Origin: Actinomadura darangshiensis
GTDB taxonomy: Bacteria; Actinomycetota; Actinomycetes; Streptosporangiales; Streptosporangiaceae
Direction: 5' to 3'
NCBI RefSeq assembly: GCF_004349235.1
Contig: NZ_SMKY01000052.1
Location: 1-39,533, forward strand
Length of the DNA: 39,533 nt
Position numbers and translations under genes: made by a program. Below the pieces are notes generated by a model. That model was not told the DNA's origin and ran no database searches. It saw only the letters and a program-made list of their open reading frames with translations. This document shows positions 24,258 to 32,343 of the stretch, piece after piece (position 1 is the stretch's first letter; every line of letters begins with the position of its first letter).

Positions 24258-25109
24258 ATGCTCAGGACGATCGCACGCTTCAGGACACTGTTCATCCTGC
24301 TGGGACTGGTGCTGGTGTTCACCCAGTCCCTGCACGGCGTCGGCGCGCTCGGCGCGGCCGGAGCCGCGCTCATCGTGCTCGGCGTCGCGATGCTGTTCGT
24401 GTCCGGCGGCACCCCTGACCGGGACCCCGTCGTCGTGCGCGGCCCGCTGCGGGGACGCTGGGTGGCGGTCAACAGCCCCGCCGACAAGGTTCCGAGCCAC
24501 GGGACGCACGAGCTGGGCCAGACGTACGCGATCGACCTCGTCCACGTCCCGGACGGCGAGTGGACGCCGATGCGCCGCAGCCCCCTCGCGGCCCGCCCTG
24601 CCACGTTCCCCGCCTTCGGCCAGGACGTCCTCGCCCCCGCCGACGGAGTGGTCGTCCAGGCGAGCGGCTGGCAGCGCGACCACTGGAGCCGCAACTCCTG
24701 GCCCGCCTTCGTCTACCTGGTGATCGAGGGCATGGTGTTCCGGCAGTTGCTGTCGCTGCTCACCCTGTCCGCCGGCCGCTTCGTCGTCGGCAACTCCGTG
24801 GTCCTGGACCTCGGCGACGGCGTCTACGCGGTCTTCGCCCACCTGCGCCGCGGCTCGCCGCGCGTCCGCAAGGGCGACCGCGTCCGGGCGGGGGACGTGC
24901 TCGGCCAGGTCGGCAACTCCGGCAACTCGTCCGAGCCCCACCTGCACTTCCACCTGATGGACCGCCCCCGCCCGCTGGCCGCCGCCGGCCTCCCGTTCGC
25001 CTTCCCCTACGAGGCCGGCGGCACCGTCCACACCGGCGTCCCGGGCGCCCGCCGGCCCTTCACCTTGGCGCCCAGCCACGCACCGGACGAGCCCTCCTCG
25101 GTGGCATGA
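24258..25109 (+). CDS. Membrane-anchored M23-family peptidase
   Basis: A 283-residue protein with two N-terminal membrane helices (about 10-24 and 28-50). A domain carrying M23 (LytM) zinc-site marks follows: H84 with D93 in HGTHELGQTYAIDLVH, H195 in AVFAHL, and HLHFH at 228-232. The GDRVRAGDVLGQVGNSGNSSEPH stretch is classic for this fold. Such proteins cut or bind peptidoglycan peptides at the cell surface. A hydrophobic insertion (about 150-185) lies within the domain. The start has GGAGGGGAG directly upstream. It is the second gene of an operon with the ArsR-like regulator and ends 10 bases before the convergent formamidase gene; TGACC/GGTCA at 25107-25122 joins both stops in a small stem. 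Confidence 0.85.
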   Translation: MLRTIARFRTLFILLGLVLVFTQSLHGVGALGAAGAALIVLGVAMLFVSGGTPDRDPVVVRGPLRGRWVAVNSPADKVPSHGTHELGQTYAIDLVHVPDGEWTPMRRSPLAARPATFPAFGQDVLAPADGVVVQASGWQRDHWSRNSWPAFVYLVIEGMVFRQLLSLLTLSAGRFVVGNSVVLDLGDGVYAVFAHLRRGSPRVRKGDRVRAGDVLGQVGNSGNSSEPHLHFHLMDRPRPLAAAGLPFAFPYEAGGTVHTGVPGARRPFTLAPSHAPDEPSSVA

Positions 25110-25119
25110 CCGGGGAAGG

Positions 25120-26130
25120 TCAGCGCTGGGCGAGGTAGCCGGTGGCGGTCTCGCGCAACCGGTCGTGCACGCCGTCGTAGGCGGACGCTCCGGACAGCAC
25201 GGTCTTCGGCAGCTTGGCGAGCATCGTGTAGTTGGTGTCCACCACGTTGCCGGCCGGGGCGAGCACCGTCTGGCTGACGAGCTGGTAGGCGTCCAGTTCG
25301 TCCAGGCCGAGCAGGGACGAGGTCCAGGTGACCAGGTCGTGCTGGCTGATCCGGAACGCGTCCTCCAGCGGACGGGCCGAACCGGTCGACATGAGGTGGG
25401 TGTCGTTCTCCAGGCGCGGCCACGCGGGGGCGGCGCCCTTGACCAGGTCCAGGACGACGACCGTGCTCATCGCCGCCTCGACCGCCGTCCCGCACACCTC
25501 GCCCTCGCCCTGCCGGCAGTGGCCGTCCCCGATCGAGACGAGGCCGCCCGGCACGTTGACCGGGAAGTAGGCCGTGGTGCCCGCCCGCATCTCGGGGGTG
25601 TCCATGTTGCCGCCGTGCGCGCCCGGCGTGATGCTCATGATCACCTCGCCGGCGGCCGGGGCGACGCCCACGGTGCCGTGCATGGGGTCGAGCGGGAGTT
25701 CCACCTCCAGGTCGCTTTCGCGGGCCCGGAACCGGCAGATGCCGCGCTCGGTGTCGACGTCGTACATCCACACCTTCTCCGGCAGGGGCGGGTGCAGCAT
25801 CGCCGTCGTGTGCGTCGCGGTCAGCGCCCCGAAGTGCGGGAACGTGGTGGAGACCGCCCAGTCGCGGGCCGGTCGGATGTCCACGAAGTGCACCGCGACC
25901 GCGTCGCCCGGCTCGGCGCCGGCGACGGCGATGGGGCCGGTGACGGGGTTCAAGTAAGGGAAGGCGCACACCTGGCTCGGCAGGTCGTCCGGCCCTTTGA
26001 CCGCACCGCCGAAGCAGTCCTCGGTGGTCAGTTCCACGACGGTGCCGGGTGCGACGGTCAGCGCCGCGTCCCGCCCACCGAAGGCGTAAGAGTACTCGGT
26101 CGCGTTCATCGGGACCACGTCGAGGGTCAC
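25120..26130 (-). CDS. fmdA: Acetamidase/formamidase family protein
   Basis: A 336-residue enzyme of the FmdA/AmdA family, which splits formamide or acetamide into ammonia and the acid. Family marks are visible: PGTVVELTTEDCFGG near the start, PVTGPIAVAGAEPGDAVAVHFVDI, HPPLPEKVW, IMSITPGAHGGNMD, VSIGDGHCRQGEGEVCGTAVE and a C-terminal VDTNYTMLAKLPK. GTG 26130 overlaps the permease stop as GTGA and has GGAG a few bases upstream, so the two are translationally coupled; an internal ATG 7 codons later is less likely. With the permease and the AmiC-like sensor upstream it forms an amide uptake and use operon. The exact substrate is not shown by sequence. Confidence 0.85.
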   Translation of the reverse strand: MTLDVVPMNATEYSYAFGGRDAALTVAPGTVVELTTEDCFGGAVKGPDDLPSQVCAFPYLNPVTGPIAVAGAEPGDAVAVHFVDIRPARDWAVSTTFPHFGALTATHTTAMLHPPLPEKVWMYDVDTERGICRFRARESDLEVELPLDPMHGTVGVAPAAGEVIMSITPGAHGGNMDTPEMRAGTTAYFPVNVPGGLVSIGDGHCRQGEGEVCGTAVEAAMSTVVVLDLVKGAAPAWPRLENDTHLMSTGSARPLEDAFRISQHDLVTWTSSLLGLDELDAYQLVSQTVLAPAGNVVDTNYTMLAKLPKTVLSGASAYDGVHDRLRETATGYLAQR

Positions 26131-27536
26131 TGCTCCGTCTCCTCTTCCTCTCCGATTCCCGCGAGTGCCGGACGCCGGTGCATGACCAGCAGCCCGACGA
26201 GCACCGCCACCCCGATGCCCAGCCAGATGAATCCCAGCTCCTGCGCGGCGACCTTCGCGTTGTACACCACGTAGCCGAGGATTCCGAAGCCGATCGCGGG
26301 CGCGATCAGGTGCGGCCACCATTTCCGGCTGCCCCCGCGGATGACGTAGTGGACGACGACCGAGACGTGCAGCACCAGGAAGGCCGTCATGGCGCCGAAG
26401 TTGACCAGCGAGCTGAGCAGTGTGATCCCGTCGTCGCGCTGCTCCATGTAGAGGCCGAGGGCCAGCGACACGGCCGCGACCAGGAGGGTGGCGTTGACCG
26501 GGACCTGCCGCTTGGCGTGCACCTTGGCCAGGAAGCGGGGCAGCTGCCTGTCCCGCGCCATGGCGTACAGCAGCCGGGACGTCGCCGCCTGCGCGACCAG
26601 CGAGTTGGCGAAGCCCCAGGCGATGGCGGTGGCCAGCGCGGTGAGCTTGGCCAGCCAGGCGCCGCCCGCGACCCGCGCCGCGTCGTAGAAGGCGACGCCG
26701 TCGGGATCGCCGTCCTTGATCAGCTTGTCGGGGTCGGTCACCAGCAGCGACGCGACCCACGTCTGCACGATGAACAGGACGCCGACCAGCAGCAGCGCGG
26801 CGACCATCGACCGTCCGATGGCGCGGGCCGACTCGCGGTTCTCCTCCGCCAGCGTCGAGATCCCGTCGAAGCCGAGGAAGCTCAGCACGGCGATGGACAC
26901 GGCGCCGAACACCAGCCCCCACGAGAACGTGGCGTCGTTGTAGACGGGGGTGAAGCCGCCGCCGTCGTGGCCCTTGCCCTGGGCCAGCGCCACGACGCCC
27001 ACCACCAGGAAGATCGCCAGGATGACCAGTTCGGCGGCCAGCATGACCCGGTTGATCCGGGCGGTCATCTCGATGCCGAAGAAGTTGACGACCGTGTTGA
27101 GGACGACGAAGCCGATCAGCCACAGCCACACCGGCACGTCCGGGACGAGCGAGTTCATCGCCACGCTCGCGATCAGGTACAGCAGCGCCGGGACGAGGAC
27201 GTAGTCGAGCAGGATCATCCAGCCGGACAGGAACCCGGCCGGTGCCGTGATCCCGCGCCCGGCGTAGGTGTAGACGGACCCGGCCATCGGGAACGCCCGC
27301 GACATCTGCGCGTACGAGGCGGCGGTGAACAGCATCGCCAGCATCCCGATCGCGTAGGCGAGCGCGACCATGCCGCCCGAGCCCTGGAAGACGCTGCCGA
27401 AGATGCCGAACGGCGCGATCGGCACCATGAAGATCAGCCCGTAGACCACCAGGTCGCGGAAGCTCAGCGAGCGGCGCAGCTCCTGGGTGTACCCGTAGCG
27501 CTCGATGCCCTCGGGCTGCGCCGGGTCGACGGCCAT
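26127..27536 (-). CDS. APC-family amino acid/amide permease
   Basis: A 469-residue membrane protein with about 12 hydrophobic helices of the amino acid-polyamine-organocation family. The first helix region LVVYGLIFMVPIAPFGIFG, the AGSVYTYAGRGI segment and SFLGFDGISTLAEENR after helix 6 are characteristic. It would import an amino acid or amide by proton coupling; its place between the sensor and the formamidase gene suggests an amide or a related nitrogen source. ATG 27536 has GGAGGAGG upstream. The stop overlaps the next gene's GTG. An acidic C-terminal tail (GEEEETEQ) is present. Confidence 0.88.
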   Translation of the reverse strand: MAVDPAQPEGIERYGYTQELRRSLSFRDLVVYGLIFMVPIAPFGIFGSVFQGSGGMVALAYAIGMLAMLFTAASYAQMSRAFPMAGSVYTYAGRGITAPAGFLSGWMILLDYVLVPALLYLIASVAMNSLVPDVPVWLWLIGFVVLNTVVNFFGIEMTARINRVMLAAELVILAIFLVVGVVALAQGKGHDGGGFTPVYNDATFSWGLVFGAVSIAVLSFLGFDGISTLAEENRESARAIGRSMVAALLLVGVLFIVQTWVASLLVTDPDKLIKDGDPDGVAFYDAARVAGGAWLAKLTALATAIAWGFANSLVAQAATSRLLYAMARDRQLPRFLAKVHAKRQVPVNATLLVAAVSLALGLYMEQRDDGITLLSSLVNFGAMTAFLVLHVSVVVHYVIRGGSRKWWPHLIAPAIGFGILGYVVYNAKVAAQELGFIWLGIGVAVLVGLLVMHRRPALAGIGEEEETEQ

Positions 27537-27633
27537 GCTTCCTCCTCCGCCGCGAGGATCCGGGGCGGGTCCCGCGCTCCCGGCGAACCCTAGGACGAAT
27601 CCTTCCAAATGAAAAGACTTTGCCGCGGGGATA

Positions 27634-28767
27634 TCAGAGGCGGGTGACCACGGCGAGGTCGAGGCCGTCCGCCCTGGCCAGGTAGCCATCCGCCCGGGGC
27701 GGGCCGAGCGGCGCGGCCGACCAGGCCAGGCGCGCGAGCGGGTCGCCGGAAGCGAGGAGCCGGGCCGCGGCGCGCCTGCCGTCCCGCGCGGTCAGCATCC
27801 CCGCGACGGCCAGCGCCACCAGCAGGTGGACGCCGTCGTAGCAGCCCTCCGCATACGCCTCCAGGACGGGGGCGACGTCGCCGAACGCCGTCCGGTAGTG
27901 CTCGGCCAGCTCCAGCCGCCGCTCGTCGCCCTGCCCGGCGAACGACCGCATCGCCGAGTACAGCCCGCCGGTGTCGTCGCCGCCCGCCGCGAGCAGGACG
28001 TTCTCCTCCAGCGCCCCGGACAGCCGGACCACCCGGCCGGAGAGCCGCGACCCCGCGAACACCCGGTTGAACACGGCCAGGTCGCGGCCGACCAGGCTGA
28101 GCAGGATCGCGTCAGTGCCCGCCCGGTCCAGAGCGGCGACGATCTCCTCGAAGGCCGCCTCCGGGTCGTCCTCGGCCGTCCGGCGGAAGGGGACGAGCCG
28201 GTCCAGCACCACCTCGGCGCCCAGGGACGGGACGAGCCGCACCGCCATCCGGTGCACCGACCGCGGCCAGATGTAGTCGCTGCCCACCAGCGCCCACCGC
28301 CGCAACCGCAGGTGTTCGCTCAGCCAGCGGACGGCGGGGCCGAGCTGCCGGTCCGGCGAGTCACCGAGCAGCACCACCCCTTGCCGCCTCGGCCCGCCCT
28401 CATGCGGCGGCGTGAACACGTAGGGGACGCGGCCGGCGAGCGCCGTCTCCAGCGCGCGGTGCACATCGCTCGTGTGGAACCCGACGAACGCCTGGACGAG
28501 GCCCGCGTCGGCGAGGAACCGGGCGTCCGCGGCCACCGCGTCCGGGGCGCGCCCGGCGTCCACCGGCACCAGCTCCACGGCCCGCCCCGCGGCGCCCCCG
28601 GACGCGTTGACCTCGATCGCCGCCAGGCATGCCGCGTTCAGCCCGGACGGCCCGGTCAGGCCGATCGGCCCGGACAGCGGCAGCAGCAGCCCCAGCCGCA
28701 GGACCGCGGCGTCCGGCCCTGTGACCAGCAGCTCCGTGCCGTCCCGCAGCACCGCCGAACCGTTCAT
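27634..28767 (-). CDS. AmiC-like periplasmic-binding-fold sensor lacking signal peptide
   Basis: A 377-residue protein with the type I periplasmic-binding fold (LRLGLLLPLSGPIGLTG, FVGFHTSDVH, YVFTPPHEGG, ALVGSDYIWPRS, DAILLSLVGRD). The whole chain resembles the urea/amide-binding branch, including AmiC. It has no signal peptide or lipobox, so it should stay in the cytoplasm like AmiC, which senses amides and frees the antiterminator AmiR. No AmiR gene is present; a MarR regulator gene lies divergently 50 bases away. It is the first gene of the operon with permease and formamidase (97 bases to the permease). Its role as ligand sensor for the cluster is inferred. Confidence 0.75.
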   Translation of the reverse strand: MNGSAVLRDGTELLVTGPDAAVLRLGLLLPLSGPIGLTGPSGLNAACLAAIEVNASGGAAGRAVELVPVDAGRAPDAVAADARFLADAGLVQAFVGFHTSDVHRALETALAGRVPYVFTPPHEGGPRRQGVVLLGDSPDRQLGPAVRWLSEHLRLRRWALVGSDYIWPRSVHRMAVRLVPSLGAEVVLDRLVPFRRTAEDDPEAAFEEIVAALDRAGTDAILLSLVGRDLAVFNRVFAGSRLSGRVVRLSGALEENVLLAAGGDDTGGLYSAMRSFAGQGDERRLELAEHYRTAFGDVAPVLEAYAEGCYDGVHLLVALAVAGMLTARDGRRAAARLLASGDPLARLAWSAAPLGPPRADGYLARADGLDLAVVTRL

Positions 28768-28768
28768 G

Positions 28769-28779
28769 ACCTGGCAAGT
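28769..28779. promoter_or_regulatory. Possible MarR operator between MarR and AmiC-like genes
   Basis: ACCTGGCAAGT is an imperfect palindrome (8 of 11 positions match its reverse complement), placed within the 50-base divergent gap. CATACT on the minus strand nearby could be a -10 box for the amide operon. A MarR dimer bound here would control both directions. Confidence 0.25.
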
Positions 28780-28817
28780 ATGCTCTCCCCACGGGCGGCT
28801 GACGAGGGAGGCGGACC

Positions 28818-29249
28818 GTGGGCGAGCGCCAGGCGGCGAGCACCGAACTCGTCGACCTGCTCACCCGCACCCAGCGCGCCCTGGCCCGCGACCTCGGCCG
28901 CGTGCTGGAGGAGGAGGGGACGTCCGTCGAGCAGTGGCGGGTGCTGCGCGCCCTCGCCGAGGCCGGCGACATCTCGATGGGCGAACTCGCCGCCACCGTC
29001 GAGATCCCGCACCCCACCTTGACGCGGCTCGTGGACTCGCTGGTCGACTCGGCCTACCTGTACCGCTCGCAGTCCGCGCGGGACCGCCGGCGCGTGTCGG
29101 TCCACGTGTCCGACCTGGGCCGCGCCAAGCTGGAACGGCTGGAGGCCTTGGCCCGGGCGCACGAACAGGCCCTCGCCGCGAGGCACGACCCGGACACGAT
29201 CCGCGACCTTTCCGCCCTTCTGGACCGCCTTTGGAAGGGCCTCCGCTAG
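28818..29249 (+). CDS. MarR-family transcriptional regulator
   Basis: A 143-residue winged-helix repressor. It has an N-terminal dimer helix (VDLLTRTQRALARDLGRVLEEEG), a recognition region GELAATVEIPHPTLTRLVDSLVDSAYLYRS, the wing DRRRVSVHVSDLGRAKL and a C-terminal dimer helix, all as in MarR proteins. GTG 28818 has GGAGG 6 bases upstream. It is divergent from the amide operon and is its likely regulator. Its TAG stop overlaps the TAG of the convergent methyltransferase gene in a shared CTAG. Confidence 0.88.
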   Translation: MGERQAASTELVDLLTRTQRALARDLGRVLEEEGTSVEQWRVLRALAEAGDISMGELAATVEIPHPTLTRLVDSLVDSAYLYRSQSARDRRRVSVHVSDLGRAKLERLEALARAHEQALAARHDPDTIRDLSALLDRLWKGLR

Positions 29250-30076
29250 CCCTTGTGCAAGGCGAGGCCGCCGTATGCGGAGACTTGTGCGGGCGGGGGA
29301 GCGGGGGGATCTGCTGGGTCGCGGCGCCATCGCGAGACGAGCACCACGCCGGGATCGACGAGTTCGAGCCCCTGGCTGGTGAAGACGAGCTTCTCGAATT
29401 CGGCGGCGGGACGCGCCTGGGTACGCACACCGTCCGCGCGGTATCCGGCGGACGCCGGCCGCAGCCGCGGCTCGTGTTCCGGCGTCACATGGGTGGCGAG
29501 CACATAACTGCCGGGCGGCAGGGCCGCCACGAACATCCGGACGATGTCGCCGGGGTTCTGCTCGTCCGGGATGAAATGCAGAATGGCGCTCAGCACCAGC
29601 GCGATCGGCTCGGTGAAATCCAGGATTTCGCGGACGAGGCGGCTGTCGATGATGGATCGCGGCTGGCGGACGTCGGCGTCCAGATAGCCCACCCGGCCGC
29701 TCGGATCGGAGACCATCAGGGCGCGTGCGTGCGCCAGCACGATCGGGTCGTTGTCGACGTAGGCGATGCGCGCCGCGGGCGTGATGCCCTGCACGACCTC
29801 GTGCACGTTCGGCGAGGTCGGGATGCCCGTGCCGATGTCGAGGAACTGCCGGATACCGACCTCGGCGGCGAGATGGCGGACGCCGCGGAGCAGGAACCTG
29901 CGATTCTCCCGGGCGCCGATGCGGATGGCGGGGAATTCCTCCGCGATCCGGTCGGCCGCGTCCCGGTCGGCGGCGAAATTGTCCTTGCCGCCGAGCAGAT
30001 AGTCGTACACCCGTGCGGACGACGGATGGGCGGCGTCGATGAGCGGACTCCGGAACCCTTCTCCTGGAGATGACAC
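29246..30076 (-). CDS. SAM-dependent methyltransferase, DUF574 type
   Basis: A 276-residue protein of the S-adenosyl methyltransferase family often called DUF574, very common in actinomycetes. Typical marks are HPSSARVYDYLLGGKDNFAADR near the start, QFLDIGTGIPTSPNVHEV (SAM-binding loop), IAYVDNDPIVLAHARAL, and ALPPGSYVLATHV. The methyl acceptor is not known for this family. GTG 30076 is used (GGGGAG about 10 bases upstream); GTG 30094 is possible. It shares CTAG stop overlap with the MarR gene and is divergent from the NmrA-like gene. A paralogue lies at 31523. Confidence 0.85.
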   Translation of the reverse strand: MSSPGEGFRSPLIDAAHPSSARVYDYLLGGKDNFAADRDAADRIAEEFPAIRIGARENRRFLLRGVRHLAAEVGIRQFLDIGTGIPTSPNVHEVVQGITPAARIAYVDNDPIVLAHARALMVSDPSGRVGYLDADVRQPRSIIDSRLVREILDFTEPIALVLSAILHFIPDEQNPGDIVRMFVAALPPGSYVLATHVTPEHEPRLRPASAGYRADGVRTQARPAAEFEKLVFTSQGLELVDPGVVLVSRWRRDPADPPAPPPAQVSAYGGLALHKG

Positions 30077-30184
30077 GTCTTCGGGTCTCCCCACTCCTGA
30101 CGGCGGCAGAGGCGAGTAGTTTAACGTGACGCCCGCCCGCGCGGACCCGCGTCGCCCCCCGTAATCGACCGATCGAGGAACGTG

Positions 30185-31057
30185 ATGAGGATCGTCATCG
30201 CCAGTGCGTCCGGGCAGCTCGCCCGCGCGACCACGAAATACGTGCTGGAAAAGGCGTCGCCCGAAGACGTCGTCCTGGTCACCAGAAATGTGGACGCGCT
30301 CGCCGAATACGCACGCGCCGGGGTGACCGTCCGGTACGGGGACTACGACCATCCGGAATCGCTGCCCGCCGCCTTCGCGGGCGCCGACCGCCTTTATCTG
30401 ATCAGCCTGCACGAACTCGGCCACCGCGTCACCCAGCACCGCAACGCCATCGAGGCCGCGGTGGCGGCCGGCGTGCGGCACATCGTCTACGCGTCCTACA
30501 TCATGGTCGAACCAGGCTGCCCGTCCACGGTCGTGCCCGACCACCTGCGCACCCACGAGATGCTCGACGCCTCCGGGCTGGACGTGACGTACCTGCGCAA
30601 CGGCCTGTACGCCGAGACGCCCGTGACGCAGATCCTCCCGCCCGCGATCGACCGCGGCGTCCTGGTCGACAACACCGACCACGCCCGGGGGGCCTTCGTC
30701 CACCGCGACGACTGCGCCGCCGTCGCCGCCGCGGTATTGACGTCCTCCGGCCACGAGGGCCGGACCTACGACGTCACCGGTCCGGAACTCCTCAGCTTCG
30801 CCGACATCACCGCGCTGGCCGCCAAGGTCTCCGGCCGTCCCGTCGGCTACCAGAGCGTCGACGACGCGACCCTCGACGCCGGGCTCCGCGACGCCGGTGT
30901 CCCGGACGACGTCCGCGGCATGATCGTCTCCTTCGGAGTGTCGCTGCGCGCCGGCTTCGGCGAGCCGCTGACCGACACCGTCCAGCGCCTCACCGGCCGT
31001 CCGCCCCGTCCCATCACCGACCTGATGGAGCAGCACCGCCCTCTCCTGGCGGGCTGA
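30185..31057 (+). CDS. NmrA-like NAD(P)-binding oxidoreductase
   Basis: A 290-residue atypical short-chain dehydrogenase of the NmrA/QorB kind. The cofactor loop ASASGQLARA (6-15) replaces the usual TGATGxLG. VRYGDYDHPESLPAAFAGADRLYLIS and HIVYASYI follow the fold, and FVHRDDCAAVAAAVL with YDVTGPELLSFADI is typical of the C-terminal part. Members act as quinone reductases or redox-sensing regulators. The first residues are not the canonical GxxGxxG, so cofactor choice is unclear. ATG 30185 has GAGG 6 bases upstream; the frame opens at GTG 30182. Its 3' end overlaps the convergent tautomerase gene by 44 bases. Confidence 0.82.
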   Translation: MRIVIASASGQLARATTKYVLEKASPEDVVLVTRNVDALAEYARAGVTVRYGDYDHPESLPAAFAGADRLYLISLHELGHRVTQHRNAIEAAVAAGVRHIVYASYIMVEPGCPSTVVPDHLRTHEMLDASGLDVTYLRNGLYAETPVTQILPPAIDRGVLVDNTDHARGAFVHRDDCAAVAAAVLTSSGHEGRTYDVTGPELLSFADITALAAKVSGRPVGYQSVDDATLDAGLRDAGVPDDVRGMIVSFGVSLRAGFGEPLTDTVQRLTGRPPRPITDLMEQHRPLLAG

Positions 31058-31448
31058 CGGCCGCGGGCTCCTCGACGTACTGCGCGAGCCCGTGGCCGAG
31101 GGACCAGTCGGCCGGCTGGTTCTCGTACAGGGTGACGAACATGTTCCGCGGCTCCGTCCCCGCGTACTCGGCGGCGAGCTCGGCGATCCGCCGGTACAGC
31201 GCCTGCTTCTGCGCGGCCGTGCGCCCGGCCCGCATCGTGATCGCCACGAACACGATCCCGTCGTCGCGCTCCACACCGAGGTACCCGCCGTAGCGCAGCG
31301 TGCTGCCGGCGCCGTCATGAGCGGTCAGCACCTGGAACCGGTCGTCCGGCGGGACGCCGATCGTCTCGACGAGCGCGTCACCGACGGCGCGTCCGAGCGC
31401 GTCAATCCGCGCCTCGTCGCCGAACGCATCGATGCGGACCAACGGCAT
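31014..31448 (-). CDS. Tautomerase-family protein
   Basis: A 144-residue protein beginning MPLVRIDAFG, so removal of Met would expose the catalytic Pro1 of the tautomerase superfamily. The rest (ALGRAVGDALVETIGVPPDDRFQVL, GIVFVAITMRAGRTAAQKQALYRRIAELA, RNMFVTLYENQPADWSLGHG) fits long single-chain members made of two beta-alpha-beta units. These enzymes act on enol, keto or halogenated acids; the substrate is not evident. ATG 31448 has GGAGG 7 bases upstream; the frame opens at 31478 without support. A TetR-type palindrome lies 37 bases upstream. The 3' end overlaps the NmrA-like gene. Confidence 0.82.
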   Translation of the reverse strand: MPLVRIDAFGDEARIDALGRAVGDALVETIGVPPDDRFQVLTAHDGAGSTLRYGGYLGVERDDGIVFVAITMRAGRTAAQKQALYRRIAELAAEYAGTEPRNMFVTLYENQPADWSLGHGLAQYVEEPAAVSPPGEGGAAPSGR

Positions 31449-31484
31449 GACGAATCCTCCAGCCTGCGAAGCGGTCATGCCATT

Positions 31485-31502
31485 GTACCTACTGGTATGT
31501 AC
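31485..31502. promoter_or_regulatory. TetR-type operator upstream of tautomerase gene
   Basis: GTACCTACTGGTATGTAC is an 18-base palindrome with 7 of 8 arm positions paired around TG. TACCTACnnGTAGGTA-like sites are typical of TetR-family repressors. No TetR gene is present in this window, so the regulator must be encoded elsewhere. Confidence 0.5.
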
Positions 31503-31522
31503 GGCGTCGCGGCGGGAGGCGG

Positions 31523-32314
31523 TCAGGGTTTGCGGGCGACACCGCCGGCGCAGGCCACCTCGGGAGCCTCGCCCCAGGGGCTGGGTTCAGGGCGCCAGCG
31601 GGTGACCGTCACTACGCCGGGCTCCAGCACTTCCAGCCCGTCGAGGTAGCGGGCGATCTGCTCGGGACTCCGCGGGGTGTAGGGGACGGCGCCGCTGCCG
31701 GCGTTGTAGTGCCGGATGGCCTCCACGTAGGCCGGGTCGGTGTCGGTGCCGTCGTAGACCGCGAGATAGCTGCCCGGCGGCAGCGCCGCCACCAGCCGCG
31801 CCACGATCGACCGCGCCTCGTCGTAGTCGCTGACCAGGCCCAGGATGCCCAGCAGCATCAGCCCGGTGGGCCGGGTGAAGTCCAGGGTCCTGGCGGCCTG
31901 CTCCAGGATGGTGTCGGGGTCGCGTACGTCCGCCTCGATGTAGTCGGTGGCCCCTTCGGGACTGCCGGTGAGCAGCGCCCTGGCGTGCACCAGTACCAGC
32001 GGGTCGTTGTCGACGTAGACGATCCGGGACGCGGGCGCCACACGCTGCGCGACCTCGTGCGTGTTGTCCATGGTCGGCAGCCCGGTGCCGATGTCCAGGA
32101 ACTGGCGGATCCCCGCCTCGCCCGCCAGGTACCGGACCACCCGCGTGAGCATGTGCCGGGAGTGGCGGGTCATGTCGACCATGCCGGGGAAGGTCTGGAA
32201 GACCTGGTCTCCGGCCAGCCGGTCGACGGGGTAGTTGTCCTTGCCGCCCAGCAGGTAGTTCCAGACCCGGGCCGAGTGCGGCACGGTGGTGTCGATCTCG
32301 GGTTCTGAGCTCAT
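31523..32314 (-). CDS. SAM-dependent methyltransferase, DUF574 type (second copy)
   Basis: A 263-residue paralogue of the protein at 29246, with VPHSARVWNYLLGGKDNYPVDR, QFLDIGTGLPTMDNTHEV, RIVYVDNDPLVLVHARALL and ALPPGSYLAVYDGTDT in the same order. It is full-length for the family. No clear ribosome binding site precedes ATG 32314. It is 29 bases below the small duplicated-motif gene (stop at 32344) on the same strand and may be co-transcribed with it. The methyl acceptor is unknown; the small neighbour is a possible but unproven candidate. Confidence 0.85.
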   Translation of the reverse strand: MSSEPEIDTTVPHSARVWNYLLGGKDNYPVDRLAGDQVFQTFPGMVDMTRHSRHMLTRVVRYLAGEAGIRQFLDIGTGLPTMDNTHEVAQRVAPASRIVYVDNDPLVLVHARALLTGSPEGATDYIEADVRDPDTILEQAARTLDFTRPTGLMLLGILGLVSDYDEARSIVARLVAALPPGSYLAVYDGTDTDPAYVEAIRHYNAGSGAVPYTPRSPEQIARYLDGLEVLEPGVVTVTRWRPEPSPWGEAPEVACAGGVARKP

Positions 32315-32343
32315 GGCCGCGACGGTACCGCCTCTCCGCGGGT

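Noticed and set aside
29246..31318. A 690-codon methyltransferase fusion
   Set aside because: The first 400 codons are antisense of the NmrA-like gene; the DUF574 domain begins near 30076.
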